Below, one piece after another: positions 55,878-64,000 of a stretch of 64,000 nucleotides of DNA. The DNA is from Plasmodium brasilianum (Eukaryota; Apicomplexa; Aconoidasida; Haemosporida; Plasmodiidae): contig NC_090127.1 of NCBI RefSeq assembly GCF_023973825.1, positions 1,274,001 through 1,338,000 of the forward strand. Reading direction: 5' to 3'. The notes beneath the pieces are model-generated. The model saw only the letters and a list, made by a program, of their open reading frames with translations. It searched no databases and was not told the origin of the DNA. Position 1 is the first letter of the stretch. Each line of letters starts with the position of its first letter. Both the position numbers and the translations under genes were made by a program.

Positions 55878-58386
55878 TTAAAAAGATCCATCAAAGCCAA
55901 CAAAACCGGTTAATAAAAATATAGGAAAATATTTCTTCTTCTCAATTTTGGAACACCAGTTCCAAGCAGATGTTAATCTGCCATCTATGCAACTTCCAGC
56001 TTCATTAAAATTATCACCACCACTCCCATCAAAACCGTGACGAAAGAAATCGCATGTTATCATCATTCTTTTAAAATAAAGAAAAAAATGAAAAAATATG
56101 AAAAAATGTGAAAAAATGATAAATTAATATGTGTTGTTGCATATATCAGTGTAACATGAACACTGTAATGTAATGTATTAGTGTTATTTTTCGGTGAATA
56201 TAAATAGCACATTTCTATATCTATTTTTACATATTTGTTTATTTGTATAATTGTCTATTTGTATAATTGTCTATTTGTATAATTGTTTGTTCCTTATATG
56301 TTTGTTTTTTCTTATACTTCTTTTTTTTATCTATTTGTGTTTTTATCTATATTTTTATCTCTCTGAATGCTTATTTTTTCCCTACTTTAAGTTATGGGCT
56401 CCATTAAATTCACTCATAATATAATTTTTCATTGAGGGCGTAGAATTATATAGCTCATCAATTTTTTGTAAGCACAACACAATAGGTGTGAGTATTCTTG
56501 GAACCTTAAGAATTTAAGAAGAAAAAAATAAGTGTTTACACAGAATATATCATTATTTTTTGTCTTTTTAATTTTTTTATGTACATGGGGCATTTTTACA
56601 TGTACATATATAGTCATGTCGTATGTGGAAGGACAGAAGTGGCGGAGTAGAGTATCGCTCTTTTACTTTTTTATTCTCTCAATTTTTCTTTTTCATTTGT
56701 CTATTTTTGTTTCTCTCATTGTCTATTATTGTTTCTCATTTGTCTATTTTTATTTTTCATTTTTCTATTTTTATTTCTCATTTGTTTATTTTTGTTTCTC
56801 ATTTGGTTCGTGCCACATGCCACTTTGCACTTCTTTCCGTTTTCTCTTTAACTTACCTGCGTGTACTTATCGATGAACATGAAAGTGTTGGGGATGTTGG
56901 TATCCCCCATGTGAATCATACTGGAGCCTACCCATCCACCTAATTTTTTCTGAACATTGTGCAGAATTTGTTTCATAACACTTAAAACTTTATGACCACT
57001 CTGCATTCTATTTAATCCTTGCCCTGTATCCATTAACCTGTAAGGATTTTTAAAATCAAGCATATCACTTTCTGCACGCGTCCATAAAAAAAACATATGT
57101 TCTCCTATTTCCTTCCATAAATATAATGTTTGTAAAACATACATATATTGCCTGTTATGTGAATGCGTTAATCTACTTCCTTGTTTTCCTGACTCTATAG
57201 ATAAGGAATAAGGAGAATTCTTTTCATGAGGATCATAATAATTTTTTAAATATTCAATCATAATTTCACATGGTTCACAGAACATTTTGATATGTGTGTT
57301 GTAATCACATAAACTGTATAAACATCTTTCTATTTCTTCTGATGACAAATATTGCGGTTCTTCTAAACTATTTGTATCATCTGTTTCTGAATTCTGCTTA
57401 TTAAATATGGGTATATTTATTCTAAATAAATTTTTTTTATTATTATTTTTATTATTATTGGAATATTTTCTTGATAAGTATTTTATGGCTTCTTCCTTTT
57501 GTTTAATCTGTTTCTGTATTTCACTTCTGCTTCCTTTTTCATCTATTTCCATTGTAGCTATTTTAATTAAATTATCATTCAATACATCGAATCCGTTTTT
57601 TTTATCTTTTAACAAATCATACACAGTTTTTATCGGTGCCACACAATTAAATGATAACAAATCATAAATATCTTCTCTTCTTGTATCCATTAAAAAATAC
57701 ATTAATTTTCCATAACTACTTCTCATTCTGTCAGGATTTAGTATTTTATATCTTCTTCCTATTTCAAAAACAAAACTAAAAAAGTTACTATTTCTTAAAA
57801 AATCTCTATCACGAATTAATTTCTGTCCATTTTCATAGTTGTTAGCTATAACTAATCCTGATAATATAGAACATAATGTTTTTATTTCTTTTATTATTTT
57901 CTTACTCTTGTTACCACTATGATATATATCTATCTTGTCTGTGTATTCACTTACTTCTAATGTACTTTCAAGTAATCGTAAATATAATCGTTCTTCATAG
58001 GTCAGCCTTAAAGGAATAAACTTACACAGTTTAATATAATTATTTTCTTCCTGTTCCTCTTCTTTTCCTTCCTCTTCATCTCCTTTGTATATTTCATCTA
58101 ATTTTATAGTTTCATATTGCTCATTTTCGTACTGAACATATGTAATATGGGGAAAAAAAGTAGTAATAAATATTTTACTCCATATTAGCTAAGGTGATGT
58201 ACATCCATAAGTATATGCGAGAATTTACAATGTAAACTTGCAACTGTTTTGATAAAATGTACATCCCAGTATATTTAAAAAAATATAATGCATAATATTA
58301 AATAGGTTTCCTAATGCAAATCACTATGTTTATACATTTAGACGAAGAAAATGCAAATGTGTAAACATAAATACTTACACACAAAA

Positions 58387-58419
<33 letters not shown>

Positions 58420-58747
58420 CACTTAAGTGATATCTTATTTGTATTCATTCAACATTTTAATGATTTTTTTTTTTTTTTTTTTTTTTGGGTCTAACATTTT
58501 TGAGAATATCAAGAGTGTCTTGTTTTATTTCTTCATCTATAATTTTGCTAAGTTTATCTTCATTATTAAGTTTATCAATTAATAATATCAATTCTTCTTT
58601 ATTCAAAAATTTTAATATTTCGAAATTTTTTTTTGAAATATTTTCAAATTCCTTAACATCATTTTCAATAAAGGAGTCCTCCTCTTCATTTGCCTCTACG
58701 GCTTCTTTTTCGTCTAAAATTTTCTTCAGCTTGTCATTTTCATTCAT
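55878..58747 (-). CDS. UPF0652/DUF2009 family protein (4 exons)
   Basis: Exons on the minus strand: 58747-58496, 58131-56857, 56504-56386, 56067-55878; total 1836 nt, 611 aa. The last three exons are well supported by family blocks: GSRLTHSHNRQYMYVLQTLY, DTGQGLNRMQSG, WVGSSMIHMGDTNIPNTFMF, IDKYTQ joined to VPRILTPIVLCLQKIDELYN, HNLK joined to MMITCDFFRHGFDGSG, and AGSCIDGRLTSAWNWCSKI near the end. The family is conserved across plants, protists and animals; its biochemical role is unknown to me. Splice phases all match. Exon 1 is less certain: an acidic Glu/Asp/Lys-rich N-terminus (MNENDKLKKILDEKEAVEAN) joined through a weak GTTAGA donor. If it is not joined, that frame would end in a poly-Lys run as a separate 96-aa protein. 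A Lys/Asn-rich insert sits near residue 310. Confidence 0.85.
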
Positions 58748-60714
58748 ACTGCGTTTATATATACATATAATATATATATATGTATGTATATAAATGTAAA
58801 AGGAACAATGTTATATTTGCATTCGATGTGTAATCATGCGTGTGTATATATGCGCACATATACACACATACATATATTTATATATATATTCACCTTAAAA
58901 AAGAAAAAAAAATTCAATACCGATGAACAATTTATGCATATAGAAGAAATCTACGTATTTTCTTATACAGAAGAACTTTAAAATTAGCGATTTTTTAAAA
59001 CATTCTTCTAATAAAATTACTTGTATAATAAAAAAGTTATAATCTATCAGAATAGGATCATCTATTATAAGCTGTGATATTGTATTATTTTAAAGGGGGC
59101 CACAAAAAAACAGGTTTATCAGTCTATCTATGTATCTATCTGTACATACACACCCATACATACATACACACATACACACATACACACATACACACATACA
59201 CACACATACATACACAAAAGTATGTATAAATATGTATGTAATTATGAGTACATATATAACAATGTGTTTCTCAACTGGAAATTTTCGTTTAGTTAAAGTG
59301 CTCTAAATACTATATAATAAGGTCTTCAAAATTTTATACACTTCTTACTTATAAGTATTATAAATTCATTAGGTTTAAATTATCTGTTTTATTTGTATGA
59401 AAATAAGAATATGTTCGTTCATTAACAAATGAAGCAATTGAATAGGGGTAAAAGTATATTTTTTTTTTATCTTAAAATTTTCCTAAAAATATATTTTTTT
59501 ATTTTTAATGCATATTTTTATGTGTTTCTTTCTGCTCTCCTGATTTTTCTCTAATTTTATTCTTTAAATTTATTCTAAAAGAATGTTTAACATTACAAAA
59601 AATACTGTGTGAATATATATATTTTATTGCTTTTTTTTCATGTGGAATTATATATATTTTTTTTATCATTTTAGTATAAAATAATGAAGAAAAATCTTCT
59701 CTTCATACAGAATGTTGTACAAGCAGTTAATTCATTTTTTTTTTTTTTTTTTTTGTTCGTATTTACTTTATTTTTCTTATTTTTTTATTCTGTTTTATAT
59801 AAAAAAAATAAAAAGTTGCTTTTTTTTCTTTTGATTTTTCACTAAGTTTTTATTCCTGTAATAAGGATAAATGAATATTAAGAAAAATACAAATATATAT
59901 ATATATTATATATATTTTTTTTTTTTTTTTTTTTTGAATTAATAATTTGTGTAAGCCAAATTTACAATGCAAAGTAAGAAATACGTTACATGACCTTTGA
60001 TTAAAAAATTATTTTTACAATAAAAAGGGTTAATTAAATTATCCTAATCGCAATGCATTATTATCAATCTATAAGATATCATTTTTTTTCCGCAGAATAT
60101 TTTACTTATATATATATATATATGTATGTACAAATTAGGCATATGTGTCGTATACCCCAATATATGTTTACATTATATACATAATATATGATCGAAATAG
60201 AAGTTAAATTTTTCTTAGATTACAAAAGAATAACTAAGACATTCTATAATTATGAAATTTTCAAAGTTTTACAACTTCGTTAGTTTGTTGTAATAAATTA
60301 TCATATACGTTTTATTTAGTAGTTTCATTATTTTTATTACTATTTCCTTTTTAAGTACGATTTGCTGTTATAGTGCTGTTATCATTTCTTAATATTGAAA
60401 AGTAGTTATTTTATTTTATTTTTAAATAATCTACGAGAACCAAATTCTCTGCCATAAAATTATGTTAAGAGAAATATTAATTAAAAAAGTCATATATTTA
60501 TATTTTTTATTAGTATAATCTATCTGTTTTAGTATTGTTTATAAGAGAGTGAAATTGGAAAATAGTTGCGAAGTCTTATTTTTATGTATATATATCCTTA
60601 AAAAGAAAAAACAGTTATTAAAATTTACTAGTACAATAATGTATGCAGATATATATGCACACACACACACACACAGACATATATATATATGTATTTATTT
60701 ATTTACATTTAGAA
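58748..60714. other. Intergenic, repeat-rich
   Basis: Contains CATACACA microsatellite (59145-59215), many poly-T runs and TA tracts (59890-59935, 60105-60125). It is the 5' flank of the UPF0652 gene. No gene is seen. Confidence 0.5.
59145..59215. repeat. CATACACA-type microsatellite
   Basis: About nine units of ACACACAT/ACATACAC with small drift. Confidence 0.9.
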
Positions 60715-60764
60715 AGAACGCCTTTGTTTTAACGAAACCAGCTTCTATTTCTCCCGCGTTAAAC

Positions 60765-61102
60765 ATGAGCTCGAAAAAGGATAAGTTATAATTCGTACAT
60801 ACATTTATGTTTATGTAATATAAATTTTCCTTTTTAAGTATATTTTTCTTTTTTTTATATAGCCAAAAACATACTAATTATATGCAGATTAATAATACAT
60901 TGGTGAATGAAAGGTACTTTGGAAAGTTACTACAGTAGAAATTGAACAAGATTAGATAAAAATGTCAAAACATTATTTTTACATTAATGTATTTATATAC
61001 ATACGCTTGTAATACATTGATATTACTTCGTTCTCCTTATGTTTTATCTACATTTTCAGTGAGTTGTTTCTTTTCCTAGTTTTGTATCAACAATTTTTAT
61101 AA
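60765..61102 (+). CDS. Candidate small spliced gene
   Basis: A GC-richer patch (60715-60785) encodes KNAFVLTKPASISPALN followed by an in-frame Met (MSSKKDK). From ATG 60765 a model with exons 60765-60784, 60863-60913 and 61060-61102 closes at 37 aa with GT-AG sites and matching phases; exon 2 reads NQKHTNYMQINNTLVNE. The coding patch upstream of the Met may belong to the same gene with a further 5' exon. Such short models can arise by chance and the first donor (GTTATA) is weak. Not recognised. Confidence 0.18.
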
Positions 61103-61595
61103 CTTATTAATTTTTGTTCTTTTTTATATACTTATTGCGTAATAATTAAATTATTTCAATAAATTAGTAATATAGCAATTATTTATAATAAATTTATTTT
61201 ATATTTTTTATATTACAATATTTTATATAGTAGTTACATTTTCTAGTTCGTAAAAAAAAAAAAAAAAAATTAATTTTTTAATTACACACTTGATGGATAA
61301 TTTATAAAAAAAAAAAAAAAAAGATTATATATAAGCAAATATAAACATTATAAACAGATGAACATAAAAAAAGATAAAAAAAAACTTAAAGAGCTGTTAT
61401 ATACATATAAATTATGTAATAATATATATGACTTTGCTACTTGTACTTCTTATACATACATATATATACACATGTATATAATCGAAGCTTTGCAAAGAAT
61501 AAGTTTCAGATGGTATGCACAAAAAAATGCATGAAAAAAATGGAGAAAAAGGAAATAATAAGAAATGAGCACTTTTATTTCTTACAACAAGACAG

Positions 61596-61627
<32 letters not shown>

Positions 61628-62269
61628 TAGATTGAAATATTACAATAAATTTTGTTAAGTACAAGTGCCCATAAACCATTATTATTTCATTATTGCAGTA
61701 ATTATATACAATCCTTTTTTTTTTTAAAAAAAGAAAAAAAAAAATTTTTTTATACTTTAACATGGAATGAAATGTAAATTAATAAAAAGACACAGATGCA
61801 CAATATCTACTTTAAAATTTTCGTTAATACTTAAAAAAATTGATAGATAGATATATATATTATTGCTATATGCATGGTCATATACAAATAATTTATATAT
61901 CTATACTTATACATACATGCGTGAGTACATATATATAATATATATACACAATTTATGTGTAAATGTATATATGTACCTATGTAAAGCATATTTCTTTTTT
62001 TCATCGCCAAGAAATTAATATAAATATATATTTTTTGAACTAAATACATTTATACAAATATATATAATATTGTGAGCATTTTCATCTAAAAACATATCAA
62101 TACGTAGAACAACATATACATGAATTTTAATATTTGAATGTTAACATCTATGGATGTAGGCGGATTAAGAAATAAATTATATAAAAAATAATGCATATTT
62201 TTTAAACACATATCTGCAAAGGTATGGAACGATGACGCACATACATATATATATGTACATAAATAAATG

Positions 62270-62309
<40 letters not shown>

Positions 62310-62611
62310 ATGAACATTATTACAAGCATTAACAAGTACACATGCATATATTTACGCATTTTACATAAAAAAAATATATATAATCCTAAGGTATGTTGTG
62401 CTTTTTTGCACGAATTTGTTGATAATTAAAAAGAAAAAAAAAAAAGGAAAAAAGGCTTAACTCAGCCTTTTTTTTTAATTTAATAATATCTATATTCACG
62501 AAAGTAATTAAATTTATGTTCCTTAAACTTAATCTTATTCCTATTCTTGTGTTTTTTTTTTTTTTTTTTTTTTTTTCATTGCGCCTGTCCCAACAAACAT
62601 TAAAATGCGTT
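61103..62611. other. Intergenic, 3' flank of the Asn-rich gene
   Basis: Poly-A tracts at 61250-61270, 61305-61322 and 61600-61627, (TA)n at 62270-62300, poly-T at 62551-62576. No gene is supported. Confidence 0.5.
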
Positions 62612-64000
62612 TCAAGTATCGTAAAAAATATTATGCTCTTTGTTTTTAAAATCATAATTAGGATAGCTATAAATATTATTATCCTGCGAAGATTCAAATG
62701 ATCCAAAATTGTCTGTAATAGTATTTTTATCTAAATTATTTCCATTATATGTAAAATTTATATTCGAATCTTCCTTTTTCTCATTATACATAGGAGATAA
62801 ATTATTACAATTTTTTTCGTTAAAAGAATTGTGTGTTACTTTATCAGAATAAGGTTCTGCGTATATGTTATTATAATACTGTTCATTCGGTATAATTTTA
62901 ATATCACTCTCATTATTATTATTATTAAAATAAAATTTGGAACTATTTACATTATAATGATTTATATTTATTTTATTAAAGGAGTTATCATTATTCACAT
63001 AATAACTATTTACGTTCAAATTGTTCATTATGGAGTTATTTATCATGTTTATATTCTCCTTACTAATCTTCTTGCTCATAAAGTTGTCTGTTCCCAGTAT
63101 GTTCATGTTTTCGCTTATATTGGTATTACTGATACTATTATTACTTATATTATTATTATTATTGTTAATATTGTTACTGCTGTACATGTTCTTACTGTTA
63201 TTACTATTACCATTACTTCTGCTCCTAACTCTATTTGTTTTACTCAAATTCACTATGTTAACGTTGCTTATTTTATTATGTAAAGCATCAATGTGGTTAT
63301 TCACGTTTCTGTTATTCTTAACGTTTGCGGAGTAGTTCGCTCCCGAGTTCATATCTACATTATTCCCGTTGTTTGTGTAATTACTCCCGTTGTTTACATA
63401 ATTATTTCCGTAATTATTGCTGTTAATATTCATATCATTGCTAATGTCATTAATCATACCGCTATTCATACTAGTTTTACTATTAATATTATAAATCGTG
63501 CTTTCATTGTCAGATAAATTGTTATTATAATTATTTTTCAAAGTTAATTGTTGTGTGCTAGTTTTTCCGTATCCTGCTACTCTATTATAGATTTTCATAT
63601 TATCTGATTTGAAAAAGTTCATATTATTTAAGGGCGTGTTGTTGTGCGTATATTTATCATTAATAGTATTATTTTTCTTTTCATCATTTAATTGTTGATT
63701 TGTGTTTAAAGTCTTAGTATTTTCTTCTTCAACTTTGGCTACATTTGTGAAATTTCTATTAGTATTTTTTCTTTGATTATTTAAACTATAATTATTGGTA
63801 TTTCTTACATTATTATTAGTAATCTTATCGACGCTATTTTTATCATTGCTCTTGTTTTTCACGACTGTGTTATTATTCGAGTTATTGTTGTTATTGTTCC
63901 CACTGTAATTATTGGTACTTCCATTGTTGCTACTGGTGTTATCATTATTATTATTCTTCTTCTTCTTATTGTTATTACTCTCACCAATGTTTTTATTTTT
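62612..64000 (-). CDS. Asn-rich protein, C-terminal part (5' end outside window)
   Basis: The frame is open from the window edge to TGA at 62612-62614, with no Met needed inside the window (a Val codon lies at 63862 and the frame continues to 64000). About 462 codons are visible. Asn makes up roughly a third of the residues, with Ser, Met, Ile, Tyr and Lys and Gly-Asn-Asn-Tyr-style units. No globular domain is visible except possibly the last ~40 residues (e.g. NNIYSYPNYDFKNKEHNIFY). The function cannot be called from this part; the identifying domain, if any, lies to the right of the window. Confidence 0.75.
   Translation of the reverse strand, partial: KNKNIGESNNNKKKKNNNNDNTSSNNGSTNNYSGNNNNNNSNNNTVVKNKSNDKNSVDKITNNNVRNTNNYSLNNQRKNTNRNFTNVAKVEEENTKTLNTNQQLNDEKKNNTINDKYTHNNTPLNNMNFFKSDNMKIYNRVAGYGKTSTQQLTLKNNYNNNLSDNESTIYNINSKTSMNSGMINDISNDMNINSNNYGNNYVNNGSNYTNNGNNVDMNSGANYSANVKNNRNVNNHIDALHNKISNVNIVNLSKTNRVRSRSNGNSNNSKNMYSSNNINNNNNNISNNSISNTNISENMNILGTDNFMSKKISKENINMINNSIMNNLNVNSYYVNNDNSFNKININHYNVNSSKFYFNNNNNESDIKIIPNEQYYNNIYAEPYSDKVTHNSFNEKNCNNLSPMYNEKKEDSNINFTYNGNNLDKNTITDNFGSFESSQDNNIYSYPNYDFKNKEHNIFYDT

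Noticed and set aside
61441..61635. Frame with a CTKKC (Cys-x3-Cys) motif, considered as a small TIM chaperone exon
   Set aside because: Only one Cys-x3-Cys pair is present, no second pair or helix partner was found nearby, and the frame ends in a poly-Lys homopolymer.
1..64000. tRNA, rRNA, snRNA and transposable elements
   Set aside because: I looked for T-loop-like GGTTCGA strings, GC-rich cloverleaf-sized islands and terminal inverted repeats by eye and found none that hold up; a covariance scan would be needed to exclude them.

Overview
The window is nuclear DNA from a malaria parasite (Plasmodium). It is very AT-rich, with homopolymer A/T runs and (TA)n tracts between genes. Coding regions carry Lys/Asn/Asp-rich low-complexity inserts, and several genes have short exons separated by AT-rich GT-AG introns. 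Gene content and order fit the P. falciparum chromosome 8 segment that runs, as I recall it, from an RRM-cyclophilin through karyopherin alpha and SSP3 to a CARM1-like methyltransferase. That synteny is from memory and was not searched. The intergenic style and moderate Asn content suggest a non-Laverania species such as P. malariae or P. ovale; this is inference.

Layout, left to right. 1-2409 (+) is the C-terminal part of a PPIL4-type RRM-cyclophilin. After a 4-kb repeat-rich gap come importin alpha (6424-8064, +), a type I membrane protein matching SSP3 (10471-11784, +), a 12-exon HtrA/DegP-like protease (12913-16632, +) and a 5-exon EngB-type GTPase with a secretory leader (16685-18784, +). 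A BLM10/PA200 proteasome activator (26465-19208, -) is split in two by one base in a 17-nt homopolymer. An RRM-like RNA-binding protein follows (29263-31191, +), then a 5-exon S1-domain protein with a signal peptide (35747-31576, -) and a basic helical protein (36474-38039, +). Next are a 21-bp minisatellite (about 38.4-38.75 kb), a large Asn-rich unknown (43492-39821, -), a secreted protein with a lipase-like N-terminal region (46211-50613, +), a CARM1-like arginine methyltransferase (54495-51913, -), a 4-exon UPF0652/DUF2009 protein (58747-55878, -), and the C-terminal part of an Asn-rich protein that leaves the window (64000-62612, -).

The genes form no operon; each is its own eukaryotic transcription unit. 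Two themes recur. Organelle maintenance: EngB and the S1 protein both begin with a hydrophobic leader followed by a basic stretch, as expected for apicoplast proteins; the HtrA-like protease has an N-terminal membrane anchor, and the RRM protein has a mitochondrial-looking presequence. Nuclear gene expression and protein turnover: PPIL4, importin alpha, CARM1 and PA200. Exon-intron structures for the HtrA, EngB, S1, RRM, lipase-like and UPF0652 genes were worked out by hand from GT/AG sites and reading phase; the exon sums are all multiples of three.

No tRNA, rRNA, transposon or CRISPR array was recognised. The long intergenic gaps hold mainly simple repeats, plus a few candidate small genes given at low confidence.
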